Shown here: positions 16,646-25,469 of the stretch, piece by piece | Numbering within the stretch: the stretch's first letter is position 1 | Layout of the letters: each line of letters opens with the position of its first letter | DNA from: Thermoplasmata archaeon | GTDB lineage: Archaea > Thermoplasmatota > Thermoplasmata > RBG-16-68-12 | DNA: 64,000 nucleotides | Direction: 5' to 3' | Assembly: GCA_036395115.1 (NCBI GenBank) | Contig: DASWDU010000016.1 | Coordinates: forward strand, 23,015 to 87,014 | Position numbers and translations under genes: made by a program | The notes under the pieces: generated by a model | What the model saw: only the letters and a program-made list of their open reading frames with translations | Databases searched by the model: none | What the model was told of the DNA's origin: nothing

Positions 16646-19159
16646 TCAGTCGCGGATCCCTTCCTCCGACACGCTGAAGACCGCCTCGGCCTCGGGAAGG
16701 CTCGGGGAGTCGATCAGACGGGCAATCCGCTTGCCGCCCTTCGACTTGCGGAGATAGACGCGGAACGTCGCGCTGTGGCCGACGATGTGACCGCCAATCG
16801 GCCTCGTGGGGTCTCCGAAGAACGCGTCCGGCTTCGCATGGACCTGGTTCGTGACGTAGACGACGGCGTTGTGGATGTCTCCGAACCGCATCAACTCGTG
16901 GATGTGCTTGTTCAGGAGTTGTTGGCGCTCCGCCAAGACGCCACGACCGATGTACTCGGCGCGGAAGTGCGCCGTCAGCGAATCGATCACGATGAGACGA
17001 ATCGGGAAGTCCTGTGTCAGCTCCTGGGCCTTCTCGACAAGGAGCATTTGGTGGTGGCTGTTGAACGCGCGAGCAACATGAATGCGCTTCAGGATTGCGT
17101 CCGCGTCGAGCTCGAGGGCGTCCGCCATATGGCGGATGCGTTCCGGCCGGAACGTCTGTTCCGTGTCGATCCAGACCGTGTCGCCGTTCAGCCCGCCGTC
17201 GTCCTCGGGCCGCGTGACGTTCACCGCGAGCTGGTGCCCGAGCTGGGAGTTGTGCATGAAGGTCGGGACTGATCCGCCGACGAATGCGTGACCATCCGGG
17301 ACCACGAAGTCGTACACCCAGTCGTCATAGGGACGAATCTCAATCGACACGATTTCGTCCCAAGCCATCGCATGGATGTTGCTGATCTGGGGAAATGCTT
17401 CCTCGAGGAGGCGCAGCCGATCGGTGATTCGAGGCAGTAGCGCCTCCCGCAGGCGACGCCGTAGTGTCGTATCTTTTGGCAATCCGCGCCAGAGATAGTT
17501 TCGCAGGGCGGACGGCGAAAGCCCGAGATTGGCAGCGAGGCTTTCGTATGGGAAGGGTATGAGATCCACGAGCTCGTTGAACTCCTGACTTGTGAGCCCG
17601 TCCAAGGTCTCGGCCAGGCTCTGGGCCTTCCGTAGCCTCTCGCGTCCCGTCAAAAACTCGTGGACGATCCGGCGGAAGGTAACGTCATTGATTGTCTTCC
17701 CTTCATAGCGACTCCGCGTCAAAACGTGATAGAACGTCTCCGCCTCGTTCGCTGCTCTGCCAATTGCCTTCCGGCGCCGGCCACGATTTCCTCCGAGTGT
17801 TTTCCGATAGGTCAGCGCAAGAAATTGGGGAATCCGTGTGGGATACCCGTGCGATGAGTTGCGGGTCCGAAACGCGGGAATCTTTTTCGTCAACATCGGG
17901 ATCTGCAGTCCATCCCGGCCGAAGCCGACAACAAAGACCACGAAGTAGGTGGCCCCGTCGACAACCTTCTCGCTCCGCGTCACGCGGACCCCGAGCCGCC
18001 CGAAGAGGTACGCCAAGTCGGTAGCCAAGCCGGAACTCTTCGTGGTCGCGCTAACGATCTTCTCCTCAATGGAGCCGTCGCCGTCGAGGTAACCGGCGAG
18101 AAAGCTTCGGACGACCTCCTCGCTTCCCGAGAGAACATCCATCGGGGCCCGTTTGGTCCCCGCCCGAGACCGCGCTAGGCTGCCGAGGAACGCCACGGTC
18201 GGTCGGCGGAAAAAGACAACCCTCACATGTGGTGCCGATCCATGCGGGCGGACCCGTGGCGAGTAGCCGAAACGTCTCCCGACGTACGCCTGAACCCAGT
18301 CAATGATTCGTTGGTCGGCGTTGCACAGAGAAACGGGGTTCGCGGTGCCCTCTGCGACGAACAGCCCAAGGAAATACGCATCGTCCTCCGAGAGACCACC
18401 TCCCTCAATCGTAATCGATTTCGGCCCCGCGACAGGGTCGCCAGCAGAGAGTTTTGCAGCCGGCACCCATTGGACCCCTTGATCGGTAACCGTGAGAAAC
18501 CGATGGGCTCCCGTGACTTCGAAAAGGGCTCCACGTGATGTGCGAATGCGATACACCTCGTGAGCACGCTCTCGATAGATGGCGCTCGCTGCAGTAAGAC
18601 CGAACCCCGTTGAGGGAAGACCTAGAACCTGTACGGGGGCGCCAGGAACCACAAATCCGTCGTCCAAGGGGGTCTCACCATACGATCGGGCGTACTTCTC
18701 GTAAACGTCCTCGATGGGTTCGATGTGAGGATGTCGGTCATTAAGATAGAGGACCATGCTATTCCTTGTCACGCACTTTCCGCTGCCAAACTCGCCATAC
18801 ATTTCGGTGATCGCCTGCGTCTCGAGGCCGCCGCCGAGCAGCTCGTCGAGGGCCTTCGAGCACGTCGTGAGCTTCGCGACGGACTTACGCCGCTCCAGGA
18901 TCACGTCCCCGGTCTCGAAGCCGCCGATGTCGACGGCCTCCCGGGCCGCGATGATGATCTTCTGGGCAACGTTCGTACCGATTTCGGCGGCGTCCGCGAC
19001 CATCGTGGGCGAGGCGACTGCCAGTCCCATCAGGTCCGTGAACCCGGCCTCGCGCAGCTTCTCCGCCGTCGCGGGGCCTACCCCGGGAAGTTCCTCGATC
19101 GACTTGACCGCACTGACCGCAATGGCCACCTTTTCACCCTTCTTCTCATCCTTGGCCAT
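16646..19159 (-). CDS. radA: DNA repair and recombination protein RadA, interrupted by an intein
   Basis: The archaeal RecA/Rad51 recombinase, forming ATP-dependent filaments on single-stranded DNA. The precursor has 837 residues: N-extein 1-128, intein 129-637, C-extein 638-837. The N-extein has the helix-hairpin-helix domain [18 protein letters not shown] and ends at Walker A (GEFGSGK). The C-extein resumes SQLGHQLAV and carries Walker B ([11 protein letters not shown]) and the VTNQV and [10 protein letters not shown] motifs. Spliced RadA would have 328 residues, the usual archaeal length. Splicing must occur for activity, because the P-loop is split between Lys128 and Ser638. Confidence 0.96.
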   Translation of the reverse strand: MAKDEKKGEKVAIAVSAVKSIEELPGVGPATAEKLREAGFTDLMGLAVASPTMVADAAEIGTNVAQKIIIAAREAVDIGGFETGDVILERRKSVAKLTTCSKALDELLGGGLETQAITEMYGEFGSGKCVTRNSMVLYLNDRHPHIEPIEDVYEKYARSYGETPLDDGFVVPGAPVQVLGLPSTGFGLTAASAIYRERAHEVYRIRTSRGALFEVTGAHRFLTVTDQGVQWVPAAKLSAGDPVAGPKSITIEGGGLSEDDAYFLGLFVAEGTANPVSLCNADQRIIDWVQAYVGRRFGYSPRVRPHGSAPHVRVVFFRRPTVAFLGSLARSRAGTKRAPMDVLSGSEEVVRSFLAGYLDGDGSIEEKIVSATTKSSGLATDLAYLFGRLGVRVTRSEKVVDGATYFVVFVVGFGRDGLQIPMLTKKIPAFRTRNSSHGYPTRIPQFLALTYRKTLGGNRGRRRKAIGRAANEAETFYHVLTRSRYEGKTINDVTFRRIVHEFLTGRERLRKAQSLAETLDGLTSQEFNELVDLIPFPYESLAANLGLSPSALRNYLWRGLPKDTTLRRRLREALLPRITDRLRLLEEAFPQISNIHAMAWDEIVSIEIRPYDDWVYDFVVPDGHAFVGGSVPTFMHNSQLGHQLAVNVTRPEDDGGLNGDTVWIDTEQTFRPERIRHMADALELDADAILKRIHVARAFNSHHQMLLVEKAQELTQDFPIRLIVIDSLTAHFRAEYIGRGVLAERQQLLNKHIHELMRFGDIHNAVVYVTNQVHAKPDAFFGDPTRPIGGHIVGHSATFRVYLRKSKGGKRIARLIDSPSLPEAEAVFSVSEEGIRD
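17249..18775 (-). other. RadA intein with LAGLIDADG homing endonuclease (509 residues)
   Basis: It starts with Cys129 (CVTRNSMV, block A) and ends with the block G segment [10 protein letters not shown] before Ser638, so it has the Cys1, penultimate His, terminal Asn and Ser+1 required for standard splicing. Two dodecapeptide motifs, FLGLFVAEG and [10 protein letters not shown], mark a LAGLIDADG homing endonuclease between the splicing blocks, and their acidic residues are kept. Insertion in the Walker A loop of RadA is a known intein site. Splicing and homing both look functional by sequence. Confidence 0.92.
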
Positions 19160-19417
19160 CCTTAAGGCGGTAACACAGGGGGGTGGGTGAAACTATCGTT
19201 TTTTGAGGCACCCGATGCGGTGCGAATTGGACTCGGCTCGCGGCCGGCGAAGAGCCACAATCGTGTTCCATAGCGGAGGCCAGCGTAGTCCGGAATTGCC
19301 TGGTACGTCGTGGATTCGGCCGGGAGACAAGCCAAAATCGATCCTCTGTGGGACAGAGTCGCTTTGCCTCGCAGAGAATCGAGTTCGACCTATCGCGGGA
19401 CCTCTTTCCATCTCGGC

Positions 19418-19723
19418 ATGAAACCTCAACGCAGCGAAATCGGTACGAAAGGCAATGCCGCGCTTGTGAACGTGCCTCGCTTCGCCATCACCCGATGGCG
19501 GGCGGCGATGGGGCTCATGGGCTCGGGGCTCGCGACGTCCGGGATCGGGCTCGCCTGGGACTTCTACGTTCACGAAGTCGCGAGGGACGCGGGAGAAGTG
19601 GAGTCGATCTTCGCGACACCCCACCTGGTCATCTTCGCGGGGATCGGGATCACGGCCCTCGGATTCCTGGTGTCCCTCGTCGGCGTGCGATTCCGCGGGA
19701 GCCCGTCGGTCGAGACGGCGTAG
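19418..19723 (+). CDS. Small hypothetical membrane protein
   Basis: A 101-residue protein with two hydrophobic segments, about 29-47 (MGLMGSGLATSGIGLAW) and 70-90 (LVIFAGIGITALGFLVSLVG), joined by an acidic loop. I do not recognise the family. ATG 19418 is favoured over the longer open frame because the upstream part is basic and unlike a protein start. The 258 nt between radA and this start hold no other gene that I can support. Confidence 0.6.
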   Translation: MKPQRSEIGTKGNAALVNVPRFAITRWRAAMGLMGSGLATSGIGLAWDFYVHEVARDAGEVESIFATPHLVIFAGIGITALGFLVSLVGVRFRGSPSVETA

Positions 19724-19818
19724 CGGCCGTGCGCGGTCGCCGTGAGCTCCCCAGGCCCCGGCCCTCTGAGCCGCAGAGAACCGATGTCGGCTTGTGTCCC
19801 GGGGCCCTTTCCCTCCTC

Positions 19819-20487
19819 ATGAACGCCAAATCGCACGAGACCGAGACGCTCTCGCCCCGCGACGCCGTGTCGGAAATCCGGCGGATCGAGGGACTTCACG
19901 ACGCCCTCGGAAAGCGCGCGAGCGGACTCACGTGGATGATTTGGGGCGTGATCGCGCCGGCGATCTTCGTCAGCTACAGCCTCCTCGGCATCGTCGCAAG
20001 TTTCCCATCGGAGGTTGGCGCGAACCACGCGCTGGCGCCGCTGTTCCCCCTCCTCTGGATGCCGTGGGCCGCCCTTGGATTGGCCGCCACCGCGACCCTG
20101 TGGCGCTCCGTGGGTCTCGTCCTACCGGTTCGCTCGACCCGGATGCGGGAAGGGATCGTCTCGGGCGTCATCATCGTCGCCCTCATCTTCGCGGGGTTCG
20201 TCGCGATCGCCCTCACCCGAGCGCCCATCGTGGAGCTCGCCTGGGTCCTCATGGCGCAGGGCTTGGGCCTGACCGTCGTCGGGCTCCTTGGGCTCAACTG
20301 CAACGACGTGACCGAGCGGCGGCTCTGGGTCCTTGGGGGCATCCTCCTCCTGGTGACGAGCCTGATCGGCAGCCTCGTCCTCGGCGGGGACATCTCGCAG
20401 GCCCGCCAGTCCTTCATGGTCATCTCCCCCCTCGCGAGCTCCCTCGTGCTGTTCGGAGGCGGAGTCTACCTCACCCGACGCGCCTGA
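19819..20487 (+). CDS. Hypothetical multi-pass membrane protein
   Basis: A 222-residue protein with a charged N-terminal helix (SPRDAVSEIRRIEGLHDALGK) and about six membrane segments, ending in a basic TRRA tail. The family is not recognised. A winged-helix regulator starts 13 nt downstream on the same strand, a pairing common in archaea in which a small membrane protein is next to its MarR/ArsR-like regulator. The frame is open further upstream, but ATG 19819 is the first start before the helix. Confidence 0.7.
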   Translation: MNAKSHETETLSPRDAVSEIRRIEGLHDALGKRASGLTWMIWGVIAPAIFVSYSLLGIVASFPSEVGANHALAPLFPLLWMPWAALGLAATATLWRSVGLVLPVRSTRMREGIVSGVIIVALIFAGFVAIALTRAPIVELAWVLMAQGLGLTVVGLLGLNCNDVTERRLWVLGGILLLVTSLIGSLVLGGDISQARQSFMVISPLASSLVLFGGGVYLTRRA

Positions 20488-20500
20488 GGTCGGCGATCGT

Positions 20501-20839
20501 GTGGCGTTGCCCAGCTTGGACCCGGTGATCCACCAGGCCACGCGCCTGCGCATCATGACCCTCCTGTTCCGGAACCGAACCGCTGCGTTCACGTGGGCAC
20601 GAGACACGCTCGGGCTGACGGACGGCAACTTGGACACGCATGCGACACGGCTCGAGGAGGCGGGCTATATCCTCAGGGGACGCGTCCTTACGACCGCGGG
20701 CTTCCAAGTCCGCCTGCGCATCACCTCGGAAGGCGACGTAGCGTTTCGCGCCTACCTCGAAGCCTTGCGCGCCTACTTTCTCACGGAGCCGGTCGAGCCG
20801 CACGTCGAAGGCGGTGTCCCGCCCTCCGCACCGTCGTGA
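20501..20839 (+). CDS. Winged-helix transcriptional regulator
   Basis: A 112-residue DNA-binding protein. LDPVIHQATRLRIMTLLFRN is the first helix pair, LTDGNLDTHATRLEEAGYI is the recognition-helix region, and the wing follows (ILRGRVLTTAGFQVRLRIT). This matches the archaeal transcriptional regulators of the winged HTH group near MarR/ArsR (often paired with membrane proteins). It starts with GTG at 20501, right after the membrane protein, and probably controls that gene. Confidence 0.82.
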   Translation: MALPSLDPVIHQATRLRIMTLLFRNRTAAFTWARDTLGLTDGNLDTHATRLEEAGYILRGRVLTTAGFQVRLRITSEGDVAFRAYLEALRAYFLTEPVEPHVEGGVPPSAPS

Positions 20840-20871
20840 GCGTGCACGCGGGACACGGGACACATTTCTCT

Positions 20872-21344
20872 TCAGGTGACGACGAGCTCCGCATCGGCGT
20901 CCGACGTCGCGAGGAACGTGCCGTGGACAATCCGGGCGGTGGACGAGTCGACCGTGAAGTGAACGAGGACCGTTGCGCGCAGCACAGGCGGGGACCCGCC
21001 GTCGCTGGACAGACAGACCAGTTGCGCGACGATCGTGAGTGCCGTTTGCGGCCTCGGCGCGAGGTGGTTGACGAAGTCGCAGCTCACCCGTGACGTGTCT
21101 TGGGACATCCCCGAGCCGAGCTGGTCCACCCAGCCGTTCTCGAAATCCCATCGCGCGGCGGTCGCGAGGGTCACGCACCATGCGCGCCCCCGCACTGAAA
21201 CCGGGCCTCGAACCCGCGAATCGTCGACAGGTCTACGCCGTCCAGGCGCAGAATAGGCGTCCGATCGGATTCGGGCGCGGGAGCCGAGCCTACAAAACTG
21301 GCCAAGACGGCTACGGCGAGGAAGACGGGCACTGCGAATCGCAT
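20872..21344 (-). pseudogene. Secreted hypothetical protein with apparent frameshift
   Basis: ATG 21344 starts a clear signal peptide (MRFAVPVFLAVAVLASFVGSA) but that frame stops at 21171 after 57 residues. A second frame, which could only start at GTG 21195, carries on for 107 residues to 20872. The two overlap by 25 nt. Read together with one shift near 21180-21195 they form a protein of about 160 residues with a signal peptide and four cysteines, which would suit disulfides in an exported protein. It is either a decayed gene or an assembly error. The family is not recognised. Confidence 0.4.
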
Positions 21345-21431
21345 GACGGTCAGAGGAGCCGAGCCCCTCTGATCCCTGATAGCCTAGAGCATCGATAAGC
21401 CTGTGGCGTGCGCGCGGGGACGCCGACTCAT

Positions 21432-22058
21432 TCAGGGCTCAATCGGGGAGGACGGCTCGGGGCCCGCGGTGGCCTCCGCCGGCTCCCTCTCGGTGTGGCC
21501 GCGCCAGCCCGAGGCGACCCGCAAGTACAGGAATACGGGCTCCCCGAGGCGGGTGATCATCAGGCCCTTGTGCGTCAGCGTGTACCGGCTGGCCGTGGGA
21601 CGCGCGGTCGCCGAGGAGCGCTGGACGAGCCCCGCCCTCTCGAGCTCCCGGAGCTTCGCGCTCAGGACGGGGCGCGTGATTCGACCCAACGCCTTCTTGA
21701 TCTGCAGGAAGGAGGCGGACCGGTCGAAGTGGATGATCGCCAGGATCTCGAGGGACCACTTCCCAAAGATGGTGCGGACGATCCGGAGGTTCCGGCGGAT
21801 CGTGTCGTCGATGTCCACGTCGGGTCGTGCGCCGGTCCACCGGTAGACGTCTTGGGAGAACCGCGCGCAGGTCTCGGCGAGCACGGTAAACCGGTCCATC
21901 AGGTCTCGGAAGAGCTCATCGTCGGACCGCTCCTCGGGAAGGCGGGAGGCCGGCGGCGCCTCATCGCCAATCGGCCCAGGGACGCGGGCTTTCCGCGCGG
22001 GGTGCGCGTCGGATTCGGTGTCTGCCGGGGCTGGCTCTGGCACGGCCTCGACCCACAA
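21432..22058 (-). CDS. HxlR-type winged-helix transcriptional regulator
   Basis: A 208-residue protein with a disordered acidic/Pro-rich N-terminus (1-45), a helix region (48-90) and an HxlR-like winged helix: FGKWSLEILAIIHFDRSASF, then LGRITRPVLSAKLRELERAGL and the wing ending ASRYTLTHKG. HxlR proteins often sense electrophiles or redox state, but no conserved N-terminal Cys like that of HxlR is seen here; Cys64 is the only candidate. The start is uncertain: TTG 22058 or GTG 22043. A palindrome 14-32 nt upstream may be its own binding site. Confidence 0.78.
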   Translation of the reverse strand: MWVEAVPEPAPADTESDAHPARKARVPGPIGDEAPPASRLPEERSDDELFRDLMDRFTVLAETCARFSQDVYRWTGARPDVDIDDTIRRNLRIVRTIFGKWSLEILAIIHFDRSASFLQIKKALGRITRPVLSAKLRELERAGLVQRSSATARPTASRYTLTHKGLMITRLGEPVFLYLRVASGWRGHTEREPAEATAGPEPSSPIEP

Positions 22059-22071
22059 ACTTCGGGTATTT

Positions 22072-22090
22072 GGGCGTAACGTTTACGCCC
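22072..22090. promoter_or_regulatory. Palindromic operator candidate between hxlR-like and methyltransferase genes
   Basis: Perfect 7-nt arms GGGCGTA and TACGCCC are separated by ACGTT. The site lies in the divergent intergenic stretch, 14 nt upstream of the regulator start and about 106 nt upstream of the favoured methyltransferase start. Confidence 0.5.
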
Positions 22091-22195
22091 TGCGGCGTCC
22101 GATTCGGTACGCGTCCACGGGCCTTTTGCGGCCGCGCGCGCCTCCAGGGAATGGCTTCCCCGATTGCGGCGGAGACGTTTTCCCATGGCAACGCC

Positions 22196-22969
22196 ATGGC
22201 CCGCCGGATGCCCGAACGCCTCTCGTTCGACCGAGTGGCAACTATCTACGACGAGACGCGCGGCCTGCCGCCTCGAATCCTGTCGCGAGTCCTCGGCGTC
22301 CTCGTCGACGAGCTCCGCGGCAAGCGCGTCCTGGAGGTCGGCGTGGGGACGGGGCGGTTCGCGGTCCCGCTGCAGAAGAGCGGCATCGACCTCGTCGGCA
22401 TCGACATCTCCCATGCGATGGTCGATCTCGGCTTGGCGAAAGGCCTGCGGAACGTCATCTTCGCGGACGCGGCCCGGCTCCCCTTCCCCGCGCGGGCGTT
22501 CGACGTCGCGACGTCGAATCACGTACTCCACCTCATCGCCGATTGGAGGGACGTCTTGCGGGAGATCGCGCGCGTGACCGCGGAGACGTACTTCAGCGTC
22601 ATCGGCCGCTCCAGCGGTCCCGACCTGAACCGGGAGTACCACGCCCTCGTGGAGGACGGCGGGTTCCACTGGCAGCCGCCCGGGCTCCACGAGAGAAAGC
22701 TGCCCGAGCGGCTCAAACCCGACCTCGTGATGCCGGTCGGGCCGTTCCCGGAGAGGCTCCCGGCGGACCGCGCGATCGCGGAGATCGAGCAACGCGCGTT
22801 CACGACGCAGTGGGAGGTCCCGGAGGAGCTGCACCGCGACGCCGTGCGGGCGCTGCGGAAGCGGTGGGGCGGGAAGGAGCTCACGTGGACCACGACGTAC
22901 GAGATCGCGTCGTGGGACGTCTCCCGGCTCGCGGGCATCCCCGAGGCCGAGGACGGTCAGAGGCCCTGA
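22196..22969 (+). CDS. Class I SAM-dependent methyltransferase
   Basis: A 257-residue Rossmann-fold methyltransferase. It has VLEVGVGTGRFAVPL (SAM motif I), the acidic strand end DLVGIDIS, and DVATSNHVLHLIADW (motif IV), as in the UbiE/Methyltransf_11 group. The C-terminal third (residues 150-257) is a separate substrate part. The target is unknown. ATG 22196 is chosen since ERLSFDRVATIYDETRG is the usual first helix; an ATG at 22151 and one at 22208 are also possible. It is divergent from the HxlR-like gene and may be its target. Confidence 0.82.
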   Translation: MARRMPERLSFDRVATIYDETRGLPPRILSRVLGVLVDELRGKRVLEVGVGTGRFAVPLQKSGIDLVGIDISHAMVDLGLAKGLRNVIFADAARLPFPARAFDVATSNHVLHLIADWRDVLREIARVTAETYFSVIGRSSGPDLNREYHALVEDGGFHWQPPGLHERKLPERLKPDLVMPVGPFPERLPADRAIAEIEQRAFTTQWEVPEELHRDAVRALRKRWGGKELTWTTTYEIASWDVSRLAGIPEAEDGQRP

Positions 22970-23733
22970 GCCCCCGCGAAGACCACGAGCGCTTCCTTCT
23001 CGAGGAAGTGCAACGCCCCCGGGACCACGAGGCAGTGCGGGGGCGGTCCCGCGTCCCAGGCGACCAGCGAGGCGAGAGGGCCCGCGAGGGCGACGGCGTC
23101 GGGGGAGCCGATGCGACCGAGGACGCAGGCCAGGGTGTCCGGGCCGATCGCCTCAGTACGGAGATCGACCGCCATGCGCAGGAGGGACGCAATCGCATCG
23201 CGCGGCTCGAGGGACGTCCCGTCCTCGCGGACGTCGAGGAGGACGAGCGTGTGGAGACCGGCACGACGGTTCTCCAGGATCGCCTCGAGGGGGCTCGTCG
23301 GCGCGAACCCGGGCGACGGCCACGGCACCGTCGTCGTCCGGCCGAACTTGTACGCCTGGAGCCCAAGGGCGCCTGCGGCCGCCGTCAGGATCGAGACGCC
23401 ATGAACGACCCGCGTACGGATGCCCGCCTTCGCGGCCCGCAGCCGGAGGTCGACGTGGGTCGTCGCGGCCATCGGATCGCCGACGACCAGGAACGCGACG
23501 CGACGGGTTGTCGCGGCCTCCAGGATGCCTTTGCCATCTTCGACCTCGGCACGCGAGACCTTTCGAATCGGCTTGTCGACGAGCCGCCCGACCGCTTCGG
23601 GCGACGCCCCCGCGAGCCCGGAGGTGTACAACTCGGCGAAGACGACGTCCGCGGCCCGCGCCTCCTCCAATCCGCGAAGGGTGATGCCTTTCTCGTCGTG
23701 CAGCCCGAGTCCGATGAAGAGGAGTTCCCCCAT
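22957..23733 (-). CDS. dphB: Diphthine synthase
   Basis: Methylates the elongation factor aEF2 histidine derivative on the way to diphthamide. The 258-residue protein is a tetrapyrrole-methylase-fold enzyme: it starts ELLFIGLGLHDEKGITLRGL, and has the VGDPMAATTHVDL SAM-binding block and HGVSILTAAAGALGLQAYKFG, which are typical of DphB. ATG 23733 fits both the conserved start and the TATA box. The gene overlaps the end of the methyltransferase gene by 13 nt on the other strand. Confidence 0.94.
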   Translation of the reverse strand: MGELLFIGLGLHDEKGITLRGLEEARAADVVFAELYTSGLAGASPEAVGRLVDKPIRKVSRAEVEDGKGILEAATTRRVAFLVVGDPMAATTHVDLRLRAAKAGIRTRVVHGVSILTAAAGALGLQAYKFGRTTTVPWPSPGFAPTSPLEAILENRRAGLHTLVLLDVREDGTSLEPRDAIASLLRMAVDLRTEAIGPDTLACVLGRIGSPDAVALAGPLASLVAWDAGPPPHCLVVPGALHFLEKEALVVFAGAQGL

Positions 23734-23757
23734 CGGGGCGGTGAGCAGGCTGGGGTG

Positions 23758-23771
23758 TCTATACCTTTTCG
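23758..23771 (-). promoter_or_regulatory. TATA box of dphB
   Basis: The minus strand reads CGAAAAGGTATAGA, about 25-30 nt before ATG 23733. Confidence 0.55.
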
Positions 23772-23844
23772 ACGGTCGGGTCGACGTCGACGCGGGCCGC
23801 GGTGAAGACGGGCTCGCCCTCACGACGCTTCCCGGAAACGCGCG

Positions 23845-23858
23845 AAAATCCTTAACGG
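23845..23858 (+). promoter_or_regulatory. BRE/TATA element of trm5
   Basis: AAAATCCTTAACGG lies about 25-30 nt before GTG 23880 and matches the redoxin promoter at 2452-2464 over 13 bases. Confidence 0.6.
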
Positions 23859-23879
23859 AACTTCGGGCATCGCCGCGTC

Positions 23880-25022
23880 GTGCGAGCGTGGAGCGTCGCG
23901 GTGCCACGGGGCCGGGCCGAGGAGATCCGTCGCATGCTCACGGAGCGAGGAGTCCTGATGCAGCATCTCCGCATCGTCCAAGCGGGGGATCGCATCCTGC
24001 TCCCGACAACGGAGCGGCTGGAGATCGGCCTCCCGACGGAGGAACGGGAATTCGAATCCGGCTTCGTGGCCATCCGGAGCTACAAGGACCTCGTCGAGGT
24101 GCCGGATCGCCTTCGCGCATCGCTGCCCAGCTCGTTCGACGTGATCGGCGACATCGCCGTGATGAGGATCCCGGAAGAACTCCGTCCGGACCAGGAGGCG
24201 ATCGGTGGTGCAATCCTCCGATGGAATCCGCGGATCCGGGTCGTCATGGACGATCGGGGGGTCAAAGGCGACCATCGGGTTCGGGACATCGGCGTGATCG
24301 CGGGCGAGCGGCGGACCACGACGGTCCACGTGGAGCACGGCCTGCGATACCGGGTCGATCTCGCGGCGGCGTACTTCAGCCCGCGGCTCGCTTCCGAGCG
24401 GAAACGGATCGCGGACTCCGTGCAGGAGGGCGAGATCGTCGCAGACCCGTTCGCCGGCGTGGGGCCGTACGCGATCCTGATCGCGAGACGCCGTCGGCCG
24501 CGGGCGGTCCACGCGTCGGACGCGAATCCGCTTGCGGTGGCGCTGTTGCGGGCGAACATCGCGGCGAACCGGGCGGATCGAATCGAGGCCCGCGAGGGTG
24601 ACGCCCGGACGATCCTACGGGAGATCGCGCCCGTCGACCGGATCGTCCTGGATCTCCCTCACTCGGCCCTGGAATTCTTGCCGGACGCGTTGGCCGCCAT
24701 CGGGGCCCGCGGGACGATCCACCTGTATCGAATCCTGCCGGAGGCCGAGGAAGTCCAGACGATCCAGCACATCCGAACCGCCGCCCGCGCCGCAGGCTTG
24801 CGGGTGACGGACCTGAGGCGGCGTCACGTCCGCGCGTATTCGCCGACGCAGAATCAGACGGCCTTTGACGTCACGGTCGCCCGAGGGTCACGCCTTTCTG
24901 GTCCTGGTAGGTCCCCGACCGCTGGTCGTACGTCTCGGAGGCGGGCGAATCGAGCGTCAGGAAGGCGATCTGAGCAAACCGGTCGCCGATCGGGATCTCG
25001 ATCGGGTCGCCCGAGGCGTTGA
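23880..25022 (+). CDS. trm5: tRNA (guanine-37-N1)-methyltransferase Trm5, with odd C-terminal read-on
   Basis: Methylates G37 of tRNAs, which prevents frameshifting and starts wyosine synthesis. The enzyme core has an N-terminal D1/D2 part, VKGDHRVRDIGVIAGERRTTTVHVEHG, AYFSPRLASERKRI, the SAM motif VADPFAGVGPYA (about 187-198), DANPLAV, and the motif IV VLDLPHSALEFL. The conserved enzyme ends at about 24897 (AFDVTVARG). The frame then runs on about 40 more codons, low-complexity and Arg/Ser-rich, antisense to the end of the dcd-family gene (152-nt overlap). That tail is probably not part of the family; a lost stop is possible. Confidence 0.88.
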   Translation: MRAWSVAVPRGRAEEIRRMLTERGVLMQHLRIVQAGDRILLPTTERLEIGLPTEEREFESGFVAIRSYKDLVEVPDRLRASLPSSFDVIGDIAVMRIPEELRPDQEAIGGAILRWNPRIRVVMDDRGVKGDHRVRDIGVIAGERRTTTVHVEHGLRYRVDLAAAYFSPRLASERKRIADSVQEGEIVADPFAGVGPYAILIARRRRPRAVHASDANPLAVALLRANIAANRADRIEAREGDARTILREIAPVDRIVLDLPHSALEFLPDALAAIGARGTIHLYRILPEAEEVQTIQHIRTAARAAGLRVTDLRRRHVRAYSPTQNQTAFDVTVARGSRLSGPGRSPTAGRTSRRRANRASGRRSEQTGRRSGSRSGRPRR

Positions 25023-25353
25023 ACGCGCCGAACGTCAGCGTGCCGGAAAACCCGGCGTCGATCATGCCGAACGAGGCGATCACCCCGCGCCGCGCCCACG
25101 TGGTCCGGAGCCAGATCTGACCGGCGACATGTCGGCCGAGCCGCACCCGCTCCCGCGTGCTCACGACGAATCGCGTGGTCGGCGGGATTTGGGCGACGCC
25201 CCCCGTCGCCTTCTGGCGCGTCGAGGGCACGAGGACTTCTTCGATCGACACGTCGTACCCGTTGGGCGTCAGGCTCGACTCTTCGAACGGCTCGATCTGA
25301 ATTTCCCCCTTTGCGAGGTACTGACGTACGTCGGCATCCGACAGGACACTCAT
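24871..25353 (-). CDS. dcd: dCTP deaminase / dUTPase superfamily protein
   Basis: A 160-residue trimeric-fold enzyme of the DCD/DUT superfamily, acting in dUTP removal and dTTP supply. The N-terminus EIQIEPFEESSLTPNGYDVSI and LRTTWARRGVIAS match dCTP deaminases. At the active-site strand, however, IDAGFSGTLTFGAFN has Gly-Ala where deaminases have the catalytic Glu (as in VLEFYN of E. coli Dcd), and the stretch IDAGFSG resembles the Asp-bearing motif III of dUTPases. A dUTPase rather than a deaminase is therefore plausible. It converges with trm5 and overlaps it. Confidence 0.82.
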   Translation of the reverse strand: MSVLSDADVRQYLAKGEIQIEPFEESSLTPNGYDVSIEEVLVPSTRQKATGGVAQIPPTTRFVVSTRERVRLGRHVAGQIWLRTTWARRGVIASFGMIDAGFSGTLTFGAFNASGDPIEIPIGDRFAQIAFLTLDSPASETYDQRSGTYQDQKGVTLGRP

Positions 25354-25469
25354 GCCGACGCAATCCGGGAGCGACGGGATAAGGCTTCGTTTGGGACGGC
25401 GCTCGAAGGGAGAAGGCCATTTGCGATGGGTTCAAGTCGAGGCGCGCCCGAAACGAGTTCGGTGCGCGA

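Noticed and set aside
19203..19421. A 72-codon plus-strand frame between radA and the small membrane gene
   Set aside because: The translation has no protein-like pattern and it overlaps the start of the better supported frame at 19418.
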